Assembly (NCBI GenBank): GCA_964017045.1
Contig: OZ024798.1
Coordinates: 6,407,793-6,471,792 of the forward strand
Direction: 5' to 3'
Source of the DNA: Omphiscola glabra
Lineage: Eukaryota > Mollusca > Gastropoda > Lymnaeidae
Length of the DNA stretch: 64,000 nt
Made by a program: the position numbers and the translations under genes. Of the stretch, positions 53,901-63,813 are shown piece by piece; the stretch's first letter is position 1; each line of letters starts with the position of its first letter. Under the pieces are notes generated by a model. It searched no databases. It was not told the origin of the DNA and saw only the letters and a list, made by a program, of their open reading frames with translations.

Positions 53901-56900
53901 GTTATTAAAAATTGATGAAATATTTGTATAAGATAAGATAAGATTATTTTGTAGATGTAACTAAATGGACATGTTTTTAGATTTCAATCTACAGATTAAC
54001 TTTCCAGCACATACTAAAAATCTTCTTTATACTGACACACTTATTTATGCTGACACACTTATTTATACCGACACACTTTTTTATACTGACACACTTATTG
54101 ATACTTTCACACTTATTTATACTGACACACTTATTTATACTGACACACTTTTTTATACTGATACACTTATTTATGCTGACACACTTATTTATACTGACAC
54201 ACTTTTTTATACTGACACACTTATTTATACTGACACACTTATTTATGCTGACACACTTATTTATGCTGATACACTTATTTCTACAGACACATTTATTTAT
54301 ACTGACACACTTATTTATACTGATACACTTATTTATACTGGCACACTTATTTATACTGACACACTTATTTATACTGACACACCTATTTATACTGACACAC
54401 TTATTTATACTGATACACTTATTTATACTGGCACACTTATTTATACTGACACACTTATTTATACTGACACACCTATTTATACTGACACACTTATTTATAC
54501 TGATACACTTATTTATAGCACACTTATTTATACTGACACACTTATTTATGCTGACACACTTATTTATACTGACACACCTATTTATACTGACACACTTATT
54601 TATACTGACTCACTTATTTATACTGACACACTTATTTATACTGACACACTTATTTATACTGACACACTTTTTTATACTGACACACTTATTTATGCTGACA
54701 CTTATTTATACTGACACACTTTTTTATACTGACACACTTATTTATGCTGACACACTTATTTATACTGACACACTTATTTATACTGACACACTTATTTATA
54801 CTGACACACTTATTTATACTGACACACTTATTTATACTGACACACTTATTTATACTGACACACTTATTTATGCTGACACACTTATTTATACTGACACACT
54901 TATTTATACTGACACACTTATTTAAAGCTGATCAATGAAACACAGGACATCTAAAATAATTTTTCAAGCACAAAAAAAAACCGCCGTCACATGCGATGGA
55001 GCTTCACTCAATTAGTGACAATATTGACTTTGAGAGTGACAACATTGACTTTGAGAGTGACAACTGTTAGAAGTCGCATACCTGTACGTGATGCCGCTGT
55101 CCTGGGACGAGACGGGTAAAGATTGCTTGGGGTCAGTGACATCCGGATGTTCACATTTGTCCGAGATCTCACGGGAATACGCGGACGAGATGTCCGTTAG
55201 CACAACACCTTCGTACCCGAATCTTTGACCACTGCACTTGACCACGACGTTGGTGTGAGCATCAGAATCTGACCTGACATAATGGAGCCAAGTCGTGATA
55301 TCGTTGAACTGGTTCTGTGTTTACACATCCTCTCAAGACTACTTGGACAAAAGCCACATGTTCATTTACACATCAACATGAACTCAAGACTGCTTGAACA
55401 AATGCAACATGTTCATTTAAAGGCCCAAGGGTCCGAAAGAAATAACAACGTTTTGACGAATTTCGGATTTAAAATTTTAGAATTGTAGAAAAATTTTGAC
55501 AAGCAAACAGGGGATAGAATTATTGAAATTATTTTAATCGACAAAAATATTTTTTAAAAATATAGAGTATTTACTTCCTCTATGTAGACCCTTCTGGAAA
55601 CGTAAACAAATTTTCTCATCCAAATTCGGCCTGGGGCGGGGGATGGATTGACAGCACATGTCACCAAGTTAATTGGTTACATTGGTAACAAACAACAAAA
55701 GGGGATGAAATAGTAACCCGCCACGGCTCGACACCACGCAGGATGAACAAAAACTAGGTCAACACACAGGCCATAACAGTATGCTAAACTGCAGTACCAT
55801 CATTGGCCCTGAAAATGAACTATTTAAGAAGCACATTGCCTGCTTAATCAAATACGACTTTTATTCGTATTTCACTTTCTGTCCCCAAAAAAGTGTGTTT
55901 GTTATTCGGCCTTCAATGGGTCCGCATTTTGTAAATATAATTTATGTCTAAATTTATCAGCCTCATTGCCCTCATCTTTCCATTCACCGTAAAAAATTGT
56001 CTAATATCTACACATAACTCTCAGAGATCTCACTGGTCTCCCTTTTTTGCTAACGTTGTAACGTGTAAGTGTCAAAATTCTTTCTTAAAATTATTTTACC
56101 CAAAACTGTAACTTTATGAAATATTTATGTAATAGCTTATTTTAAAATAAAATTTTCCCCAAACCTTTCCTCAGCCACAGGCTTGACATTCATACAACGT
56201 GTAACGCTTTGATCGTATGTCACTCCGTGTGTCAGCAACACATCTGGACAGCAGTCCTGGTACACACTACACAGTAGATCACAGTAGCACGCCGCACATT
56301 TCAACTGTCCTTTGTTGACCAGACTTTTGGGATAGCCTGATCGACAGGTCGAAGAGCACACCTGGTCGGAAAGAGACCACGTCATACCATCTTGAGATTG
56401 TCCACCAATAACGGACAAATTAAAAAAATAATAATACAAATAAAAATGTTGATCTATCAATGCTTGATAACACAGTTTTGTCATGTCTGAAAATGAAATC
56501 GCATACTCGTAACGAAAGTCCCTCTCATCATCTTGTGTATGTTGAAAGTACTTTGTTGAGTTTCTGTCAAGCATGTTCAAGTATCTCCATGGTTTCTATT
56601 ACAGCCCGATAATTTCTTACATTTTAAATATATTAGATGAAATCAAATTGACCTAAAATTGTACATGATCTTATCTGCTTTAGAGATTATGTAAGGAAAG
56701 CTGCAAAGTCTCAAGTGACGAAAAGCTCATATAATCTCTAACGAAAAGGCTGGGAGACTCACTGGTATTGTAAATACCCCACATGAAAATATTAAATGTA
56801 GAAACATATTAAACAACCCGTAGAAAACAAGTTTTTCGTATAAATCCTTATTATAAATTTTTCTTTGTATTCATGTAATTGTACGTGATTAATCATTTAT

Positions 56901-59900
56901 GTGATTGTAGCAACTGATTTTTGGTATGGGAATGGAATTAACAAAAAGTGAATGTAAAAAGATAATAGAAATAATAAATATGTAAACCCAAATACGTCAC
57001 AAATTCAAAATATATAGCAACAGCTAGTCAATTAATCTCCACACCAAACATACAGCCTCAGGCCTTCCAACCCCCAGTGCATGATACCCTCAAACAGTTA
57101 CTCTTGTAACCCATGAAATATCCTCATCAACACCAGGCACAGAAACATTGCAAATCCCATCTACATTCATAGGAGCAATAATGATCAATAAATTGATCGT
57201 GGGCCCTTAATATATAGAAGAAGAAGAGATAATAATAATAATAATAAAGTTCATTTGAAAAATCACGCTTCATCCCCAAAGGCTCGAAGCGCGGTACAAA
57301 AACTAAGTTGGGAGATAATAACAAGCTGGAAAAGATTGTAGACATCATCATTCCAGCAGGTGTTTGCGAAATAGATGAGTTTTTAAATTTGTTTTGAAGG
57401 ACTCCAGCGTCTGGCTGTTTTTGAGAGCGTCAGGAAGGGTGTTCCAAATGGTTGGGCCAGCAAATGCGAACGTGCGCTTTCCGTAAGTTTCAAGGCGAAC
57501 ACGCGGTATCGAGAGTTTGCCACTATCGGATGAGCGGAGTTGTCTAGTGGGTACATAAGGCGTCATGAGCGCTTGGAGATAGGACGGCGCCAGGTCATGC
57601 AAGCAGCGGTAGCACAGAGTTGCGATTTTGTACTCTATACGAGCGCGGACCGGCAGCCAATGCAATTCTATCAGAAGAGTTTTAGCATGGTCGAATTTGC
57701 GTTTACGAAGAACAATTCGAGCCGCATTATTCTGTGCCTTTTGAATTTTATCAAGGAGCGTAGCTGGAAGACCCACCATGAGAGCATTGCAGTAGTCCAT
57801 GCGTGATAGCACGAATGCAGACATCAGCCTCTTTGATGCACTCAACGTTAAGAAGGGTCTGATATGACTAATTCTGCGTAGCTCTAGAAAAATCGCCTTG
57901 CAAATCATGTTAATGTGATTTTCCATAGTTAGTGTTCTGTCTAAGTAGACACCCAGGTTTCGCACTGTTTGAGCAAACTCAATCTGCTCGCCTGAGAGAG
58001 TAAAGGATGGTGTATCTTTTAAAGATTTTAATTTTTGAGCGGTAGCAATGGGGATCACCTCAGTCTTTTCATCATTCAATTTGAGCTTGTTTATTGTCAT
58101 CCAGTGCTTAACTGACTCCACTGTCTTCTGTGTCATTTTAAGAAGCTGAGGGAGCTGAGAGGGGATCACGGATTTCTGAAATCTAAAATCTTTGATAAAA
58201 ATGGTAGATTAGAGACGGGGCGATAATTTTCCAACAGATTAGGGTCGAGATTTGCTTTTTTTAGCAGTGGAGTTACAACCGCCTCCTTAAAAGAGGATGG
58301 AACAAAACCAGTTTTCAAAGACTGATTTACGATATTAGTAATGATAGGGACAATTTCGTCTAAACATTCATACAACAGACCTGCCGGAAGAGGGTCAAGC
58401 AAACATGACTTTCTTGGGGAGTCAACCAGGATTTTCTTTACATGCGATTCAGTGACCTCCAAAAATTCGCTCATAGGAGTGCCATTAAACGGCAAGAATT
58501 CGGGAGCATCTATGCAAATGTCAAGTCTCACCCTGATCTTCTTAACTTTCATAACAAAGAAATCATTTAGAGCGTCTGGTAACTCGGCCAAAGCAATATT
58601 GTTTGGCACAGATGTGTCCTTCTGTTTACCGGTCAGCTGACCGACAATGCGAAATAAGTCCCTATTTGAACTGCAATCTACAATCCGGTGACTGACATAT
58701 TCAGTCCTAGCTGCAAGGACCATCTGCTTAGTGCGTTCCTTGTTTTCAACAAAGATTTGTCGGTGCACAGTCAAGCCAGACTTCCGCCGCTTGCGTTCTG
58801 CACGTCGCTGTTGCTGCTTCGCGTCCTTTATTTCTGGTGTGAGCCATGGGGCAGAAGGGCGGTCCGTAACGCGCCGTGTAGACAGAGGTGCATGTTTGTC
58901 TAAAATAACTCTGAGGCCACTGTTGTAGTCTGTTGCAGGATCATCTTCGCTATACTTGAGGGCGGCGACGTCACATCTAAAGGCCGCCCGATCTATCCTT
59001 CGGAGGTCACGGGATGTGATTGTGCGCAGAAGGCGCCCTGGCTTCCTTAAATCAAAGTCAAAGGTTACTGGGAAATGATCAGAGATCAGTTTGTCCTCAA
59101 TTATGAGGTTGCAGATCATAGCTGCACGATCCTCTCTGACAACCAGCCAATCTAGGATGTGACCCCGCTTTTGTGTCGGGACACTGACAAGCTGAGTCAT
59201 TCCGTGTGTGTCAAGAGCTGATTTTAAGGTCTTGACATAGCTGTCGGTGGTGGAATCGAAATGACAGTTTGTGTCGCCGATTATGACGACGTTTTTGTTT
59301 GTGGAGGCGTACGTTTCCAGAAGCCGAAGAAAGTCAGCAGTAAACTGACAGATCTTCAACTTATTTCGCTTATTAGGAGGTGGCCTGTATATGCATAGAA
59401 ACGTTATCGCTTGTTCACCATAATTAAGTTGCATCTTGCACATCTCAAATGAAACAAACTCGTCCGATTTTGAAAACGCCACACCATTCTTTAAGGAGCT
59501 CCTATAAAGGACAGCAATACCACCACCACTGTGCGATTGCCTTGGGCAAGAGTGAATGAGGTAGTCCGGAGGTGTAATTTCTTGCTGCTTGACCTCGTCT
59601 CCAACATGTTTAAACCACGTCTCGGTAATGAATACAAGGTCAGCCTTGCTCTCTAAAACAAGATCGCACACCTCAAATGTCTTATTCCTGCATGACTGGG
59701 AGTTAAAATACAGTACCCCGAAATTATGTGATTGTGGCTTCACAACAGGCTGGCAGTCAACATCAATTAGATTTGATCTCTTCACGCCCCGTCGAGGTGG
59801 TGTGAAATCATGAGTTTGAGTTTTTGTTGTTGTTTTTTTCTCAGTGAAAAGGTCATTGATGATCAATGATGTCTTGACAGATGACTGCACATTAATGAGC

Positions 59901-62524
59901 GTAACATCATCAGTTCTTTGACGCACTATTGTCGTGGGAGCTGAATGTCGAGATCTCATCCTCCTTCTTCCCCCACGAAAAAATCCTATTTTATTCACCA
60001 CCCCCCCCCCCCCTTGAAAAATTGGTCATTGGGATTTTTGGGGAGTTGTGAGTGGGGCTGAAAAATTAATTGAATATGTTGTCATTGGCAAGAAGTCTTT
60101 GCGCTAAGTTTCAGTGCGATAGGATGGAAGGAAGTGGGTCAATTAGCCGTGCGAAGATTTTGCAACGAACACACAAACAAAAGCGAAGCTAATGTAACCG
60201 ATTTAAATTGACAAAATAACATTTGAAAAATAATGTTAGGTTGTTTTTGTGTAAAAACTTTCACCTACCGTATTTAAAATTTTTAAATGTTATTCAATTT
60301 AAGATTTTACATGGAAGAGGTCATGAAAACATGGCTACTTGATTTTGGGAGACAACCCATATAATTCACTGTCATGTTTCATCAAATATTTGTTTCAGAG
60401 ACAAAATCGTTTGATTATGTTTATTACTGATGGTTGAAAAAGGAGATGTACAAACACAATTCTGGAACTGAAAAAACTCATGCAAAATAACATTTGTAAA
60501 ATAATCTTAAATAATACGTACTTAGGGGAATAGTCAAACATGTCATTAATCATGTCATTAATCTGGCTAAACAACAACTTACCCTTTGGGGGCGTCCATT
60601 AATCATGTCATTAATCTGGCCAAGCAACAACTTACCCTTTGAGGGCGTCCATTAATCATGTAATTAATCTTGCTAAACAACAACGTACGTTTTGGGGGCG
60701 TCCATTAATCATGTCAACAAAATAAGGTGGTTGGAAATGTTTGACAGTTGTTGACAAGGGGATGGGGGTTTAGATTAGTTAACGTCAACAATCATGTTTT
60801 CTCTATTAAAACTTTAATCTTAAAAATTGACTGGTTATTACATTATTTTTAAAATTTTATAAGTGTAAATGAGTGTAAATAGTCATATAAATTTTAAGCT
60901 TTTCCCACTATAAGATGTATTTAATGTGTGTCTGTCTGCGCACTGCAGATGGCTGGTCAGAATGTTAGCACACTTTGTTAATGCAAGAGAAGCCAAAAGT
61001 TGGCCTCTCTTCACCTGTAGATTCTGTTTGTCGCAAATGAGTAGGGCGGTATGTTTGCGATCGTGTTGCAGGTATGGAACAAGGACAAGGTTCAAGTGTC
61101 ATGTGCATTCAAGATAAATGCTAAGCAAAGTGAGTAATAATAATAGCATCGGCTGCTTGAACGGATTTTCAAAATCTGTAACATCTATTTTGCATCACAA
61201 GTCATGTAGAAAAATCATGTTCAACAGCGCCGACAATGCCCTCTTGAGCGTAAGAAATTACCACCTGCTCCTCAACAAAAAAGGATTCGAACAATGCGAG
61301 TAGCTGCAAGTATATAGAGACAGCTTATGGCAATTATTGCTCACACCGACAATGCTTCTATTTTAAGTGCTGAATGGTTAGATGAGGATGATGTTGACTT
61401 GTCTGGTATATCAGTGCCGCAAGATGAAAATGATAAATCAGCTACTATAGACTATGCCCACCAGGGGCGTCATTTCAGGGGGTTTTCGGGGGGGGGGGTG
61501 TACAAAACAAAAACAAGGTCGGCTTGTTCAGTTGTTTATTACTGGAGGCGCCACAGTACATAGCAATTTAAACAAAACCAGCAATTTCAGGAGTAGAGGC
61601 AAATGCCCCCCTGCTCTACCCAAATGATGTCCCTGGTGCCCATTGTTACGATAGAGCAACACCTGGCTCCTCCATGGGAAGATTTTAGCAGCTAGAAACT
61701 ATACTATAATTGTCAGATTTACTGACAATAATCATATTTAAACCATGATATTTAGTCTTTAATAACCTTTTAATTGATTCTGAATTATAAAATTTAAGTG
61801 TAAAAACGTTTTAACTTGTTGATTAATAAGCTAAAGATGTAATAACACGTTTTGCCTACAAGTTTGTGTCATTAAAATAGATCAGCACAAAGTAAAATGT
61901 ATTATGTATCAAGTTCTTTATATTACAATTCATTTTTAGTTATATTGTTTTTAATGTAGAAAATGTTGACATAATTAAATAGGGGGGTCATTGAAAGTTT
62001 GACAGTTGTTGGCAGGGGGTTGCGGTCAAAAATTGCGTAAAATTGTTGACCTAATTAATGGACCAGTTTCCTCAATGTGTAAATGCCCTCTAAAAACAAC
62101 TTACCCTTTCCTCAATGTGTTAAAATGCCAGCTACAAAAGAACTTACTCTTTTCTCAATGTGGTAAAATGTCAGCTACAAACAACTTACCCTTTCCTCAA
62201 TGTGTAAAATGCCCTCTACAAACAACTTACCCTTTCCTCAATGTATAAAATGCCCTCTAAAAACAATTTACCTTTTCCTCAATGTGTAAAATGCCCTCTA
62301 CAAACAATTTACCCTTTCCTCAATGTGTAAAACTCCCTCTACAAACAACTTACCTTTTCCTCAATGTATAAAATGCCCTCTACAAACGTTAAGCCGAATG
62401 TCTTATCAAAAATAGACGACGATGTATCCAGCTCCTGGACTTGAGCAGAAAATTTGTTGAATTGAACCATCAAATACACCGTGATGAAAGTAAACATTTG
62501 CAGCCGATATTTACAGCTCGCCAT
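49266..62524 (-). CDS. Somatomedin-B / seven-helix class B-like GPCR, whole gene, five exons
   Basis: Predicted plasma-membrane receptor of 937 residues from exons 62524-62354, 56361-56165, 55273-55082, 53600-53045 and 50963-49266; all phases match. Residues 1-about 27 are a signal peptide; about 58-100 a somatomedin-B-like domain (CSSTC, KCAACYCDLLC, DCC); about 120-400 a Cys-rich ectodomain; about 400-620 a juxtamembrane region; helices near 622-649, 659-679, 686-707, 731-753, 776-801, 820-843 and 850-871; then a Ser/Thr-rich tail. Helix 6 GLMWLLTFL resembles the GxxWxxGF motif of class B/adhesion receptors. Molluscan genomes have many Methuselah-like/adhesion-like receptors of this layout; ligand and G protein are unknown. 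No clear GPS autoproteolysis site (HL|T/S) was seen before helix 1. Intron 1 holds a dead LINE, intron 4 a satellite. Confidence 0.85.
50964..52850. repeat. GAGAGATA-type satellite filling intron 4 of the GPCR
   Basis: Basic module about 16-18 bp, GATAGAGAGATATAGGGATA with ACATGG, GGGTTA, GGGCTA and GTGG variants, running from the exon 5 acceptor almost to 52850. Block 51040-51507 recurs at 51622-52089 almost unchanged, a 582 bp step, so higher-order duplication is recent. The minus frames (ISLSIYLSNPISLYP) are open for 155 codons because of composition only. Confidence 0.96.
52851..53044 (-). other. Unique part of GPCR intron 4
   Basis: About 190 bases of AT-rich sequence between the satellite and the exon 4 donor; no feature seen. 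Confidence 0.5.
53045..53600 (-). CDS. GPCR exon 4 (Cys-rich ectodomain)
   Basis: Acceptor TATCAACAG; begins with the last base of Arg then NIACAQCHDDSTNVTRWELS. Conserved-looking cysteines occur in CAQC, INC, GCQ, RACHVSD, GACN, RACTMY and FCFIC. The segment FKYRNMFCFICN repeats the start motif (YRNIACAQC), suggesting two related sub-domains. Ends DDVM at GTAAGT, phase 0. Confidence 0.83.
53928..55072 (+). repeat. Dispersed repeat, copy 3, with an internal minisatellite
   Basis: Head (53928-54000): TAAGATAAGATAAGATTATT and GGACATGTTTTTAGATT. Tail (54958-55072): CGTCACATGCGATGGAGCTT, CACTCAATTAGTGACAATAT followed by a 20 bp GACTTTGAGAGTGACAACATT duplication. Head and tail match copy 2 at 35222-35445, with an 18 bp array between them. 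Lies in GPCR intron 3. Confidence 0.7.
54005..54932. repeat. 18-bp minisatellite, about 51 copies
   Basis: Unit ACTGACACACTTATTTAT with GCTG, TTTTTT, GGCAC and GATAC variants. Variant blocks recur in order (for example 54310-54400 and 54405-54500). Long plus frames (LIYTDT, HLFILT) are repeat artefacts. Confidence 0.96.
55082..55273 (-). CDS. GPCR exon 3 (ectodomain)
   Basis: Acceptor TATGTCAG; encodes SDSDAHTNVVVKCSGQRFGY then EGVVLTDISSAYSREISDKC and a segment ending QDSGITY. Phase 2 at both ends; donor CAG|GTATGC. Together with exon 4 it yields GITYRNIACAQC, a coherent join. Confidence 0.8.
55490..56164 (-). other. GPCR intron 2, unrecognised sequence
   Basis: AT-rich single-copy-looking DNA; no repeat or gene recognised. 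Confidence 0.5.
56165..56361 (-). CDS. GPCR exon 2 (somatomedin-B domain)
   Basis: Acceptor TTTCCGACCAG; encodes VCSSTCRSGYPKSLVNKGQL then KCAACYCDLLCSVYQDCCPD, with the C-x3-C ... C-x-C-x3-C ... DCC pattern of somatomedin-B, and TRCMNVKPVAEE. Phase 0 to phase 2; donor AAG|GTTTGG is non-canonical after GT but the only one that joins exon 3 in phase. Confidence 0.8.
56880..57215 (-). repeat. Dispersed repeat (AAGGGCCCACGATCAAT family), copy 2
   Basis: Minus strand: CTATATATTAAGGGCCCACG, GCAATGTTTCTGTGCCTGGT, GTATCATGCACTGGGGGTTG. Colinear with 37125 onward. The LINE at 57225 ends directly against its left (minus-strand) end. Confidence 0.65.
57348..58169 (-). pseudogene. LINE reverse transcriptase, C-terminal part
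   Basis: 273 codons: KHWMTINKLKLNDEKTEVIP and VRNLGVYLDRTLTMENHINM (late RT palm/thumb motifs), then LSRMDYCNALMVGLPATLLD, KAQNNAARIVLRKRKFDHAK and LKTHLFRKHLLE. It starts right at the deletion junction. It encodes a part only and cannot polymerise. Confidence 0.85.
58166..60001 (-). pseudogene. LINE endonuclease plus truncated reverse transcriptase
   Basis: 611 codons. About residues 95-320 are an APE-type endonuclease: FNSQSCRN, FITETWF, IYRPPP, IIGDTNCHFDS and ISDHFPV carry the expected N, E, R, D/N and D/H catalytic positions. About 320-480 is a linker with AWLTPEIKDAKQQQRRAERK-like text. 480-611 is the start of the RT: PRKSCLLDPLPAGLLYECL, PSSFKEAVVTPLLKK and LENYRPVSNLPFLSKILDF. The frame then runs out at the deletion. 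The palm motifs with the catalytic aspartates are absent. Confidence 0.85.
60015..60190. repeat. Probable repetitive sequence bordering the LINE
   Basis: Contains AAGTTTCAGTGCGATAGGAT and GCGAAGATTTTGCAACGAAC ACACAAACAAAAGCG, which reads like the end of a dispersed element rather than intron. I cannot assign it. Confidence 0.35.
60545..60720. repeat. About 62-bp tandem repeat, three copies
   Basis: Unit contains CCATTAATCATGTCATTAAT and AACAACTTACCCTTTGGGGG. On the minus strand two of the copies carry AAAGGGTAAGTTGTT, the same 15 bases found in the donor array of GPCR exon 1. Confidence 0.85.
60721..62065 (-). other. GPCR intron 1, right part
   Basis: Two related stretches with TTTGACAGTTGTTG occur at about 60737 and 61996. 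A possible hAT-like pair CAGGGGCGTCATTT (61463) and AAATGATGTCCCTG (about 61622-61635) has an imperfect 8 bp flank duplication, so it is only tentative. Short plus-strand frames here are unrecognised. Confidence 0.45.
62066..62395 (-). repeat. 41-bp minisatellite derived from the GPCR exon 1 donor, about eight copies
   Basis: Minus-strand unit TTTGTAGAGGGCATTTTATA CATTGAGGAAAAGGTAAGTTG, that is, the last 33 exon bases plus the first eight intron bases. Seven copies follow the real junction. Donor-like sites read GTAAGT in five and GTAAAT in two. 41 is not a multiple of three, so distal donors would shift the frame. Confidence 0.94.
62354..62524 (-). CDS. GPCR exon 1 (start codon, signal peptide)
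   Basis: ATG at 62524-62522 begins MASCKYRLQMFTFITVYLMV; the hydrophobic core FTFITVYLMV fits a signal peptide with cleavage near FSA. Then QVQELDTSSSIFDKTFGLTF and VEGILYIEEK, ending at a strong AAAG|GTAAGT donor, phase 0, which joins exon 2. Assignment to this gene rests on strand, phase and lack of another signal exon, so it is less certain than exons 2-5. Confidence 0.65.
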
Positions 62525-62580
62525 ATCAACTCTGTCAAGCCGTATCAACTCTGTCAAGCCATATCAACTCTGTCGAGTTT
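62522..62580 (-). repeat. 19-bp repeat at the GPCR translation start, three copies
   Basis: Unit CATATCAACTCTGTCAAGC (plus strand). The first and third copies contain ATG on the minus strand; the third (62562) opens only ATG GCT TGA, a two-codon upstream frame, and the first is the proposed start codon. Confidence 0.75.
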
Positions 62581-63570
62581 CAATTGCAACCATCCTGTTT
62601 GTATTTTAAGAAACGAATACGGCGTCCTCGAAATTAAAAAAATAATAATTTTTTCGTCTCGAACTATTTCTAAATCAGATAGTCCCGCAGCCATAACCGA
62701 TAGCTCACCGACCCGACGGGTCATCTCCGAGGTGTATGGCGCACTGTCTGATGATACGGTTGAATATAACGCTCTCATTAGAGAGAGGGCGTCAGCTACA
62801 GAACAAAATGTCGCCTATTGTATCATTCAAACAAAGCACCACGCTGCGGTATCAGATGACCGCCCTCTGTTTTCGATTTGCTGTCACCCTACAATCACCG
62901 TGACCACTACACTCATTGTGATGTACTCAGCCTGTGTAGACATTCCGGCTATCTTTCGACCACTTCATTCAGGCGGGGCACTAGAAAACTGCACTAGAAT
63001 GTTGGCGTTAACACTGGATGGTTTACGAGTCAAGTGGTGTACTAGAAAACTGCACTAGAGCCATGTAGTTAACATTATACTGTTTATGGCTGGTTACTGG
63101 CTTTGACAACAGATGATGACAATTTAAAATAACTCGTTTATTTTACTTTTTAGTACTTTGAAAAAAAGTTATACAATAATATCTTTAAAAAAATAAATGT
63201 TGACTTATCTTGAAAAGTTCTTTGGAAATTTTTTTTACGTCTTTTATACAAACAACTTTATAAAAAAGTTCTGAAAATTAAGGTTTGCTCTTAAATTTCG
63301 ATAAATATCAAACTAAGACAATCTTTTATTCCAATTAAGGCTTCTACGCAGATCAAACACATATACGCTCCAACTATACGTTGGATGTCCATAAATATCA
63401 CTTTCTTAATCACTTCCATTTTTATCCTGAGTGTTTTCGACTGGCCACAAAATACAGGAGGATCTGTCTCTGATGGTATTTTACCAATTTAAAATTCCCC
63501 TGCTTTTTCAATTTTGAATGGTCAATACCTCTAGATTCTATTCCAGACTATAGTACAAAAAAAAAAATAA
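62581..63570. other. No gene recognised; presumed 5' flank of the GPCR
   Basis: Plus-strand frame 62441-63058 is open for 205 codons but shows no recognisable domain and overlaps the GPCR first exon antisense; it is not called. AT-rich DNA follows. Confidence 0.45.
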
Positions 63571-63690
63571 TTAAAAAGACAGAGTGTGCTTCCCATCTCC
63601 GATTGATTTAATCACGTGATTGCCCCGACAAACGGTGTCCGGAGATCCACAAGTATAATTGGAAGTATCGATACTGAATAAAAAAAACAA
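63571..63690 (-). CDS. Possible last exon of a further minus-strand gene
   Basis: A very good acceptor (T-rich tract ending TATTCAG) precedes a segment encoding YTCGSPDTVCRGNHVIKSIG then DGKHTLSF and TAA. Two cysteines and a short hydrophilic tail give no family. Upstream (63800 region, minus) TACTAAC followed by GGTCCAG|TAAGCC could be another acceptor or donor. The remainder of the gene would lie outside the window. Confidence 0.3.
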   Translation of the reverse strand: MFFLFSIDTSNYTCGSPDTVCRGNHVIKSIGDGKHTLSF

Positions 63691-63813
63691 CAAATAAATG
63701 AAAGTGTTGGGGAAGCTCGGTGAATTATTTATAAGAATAAATGCCCGCGACACGAAGAATGAAGAACAGTTATTTGGCCAAACAATTGTGTTAGGCTTAC
63801 TGGACCGACACAA

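Larger units (their letters stand above)
57225..60001 (-). mobile_element. CR1/L2-like LINE with deleted reverse transcriptase core, in GPCR intron 1
   Basis: Minus strand from about 60001: a 611-codon frame with an apurinic-type endonuclease, then RT N-terminal motifs; a second frame of 273 codons with the RT C-terminal thumb/connection part; then a 3' UTR and a (TTATTA)n tail at 57229-57248. The second part is clearly related to the LINE fragment at 25789 (LHWLPVRARIEYK, YGKRTFAFAGPTIWNTLP). The element is in the same orientation as the host gene. Poly-C/G (60001-60013) marks its 5' side. No target duplication was resolved. Confidence 0.85.

Noticed and set aside
54047..54925. 292-codon hydrophobic plus frame (HLFILT repeats)
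   Set aside because: The apparent membrane protein is the translation of an 18 bp minisatellite with T-rich codons.
58688..58928. Plus-strand frames inside 58.3-59.8 kb
   Set aside because: They are antisense shadows of the LINE endonuclease/RT frame.
62441..63058. 205-codon plus-strand frame
   Set aside because: No recognisable motif; antisense to the likely GPCR first exon and running through repeat sequence.
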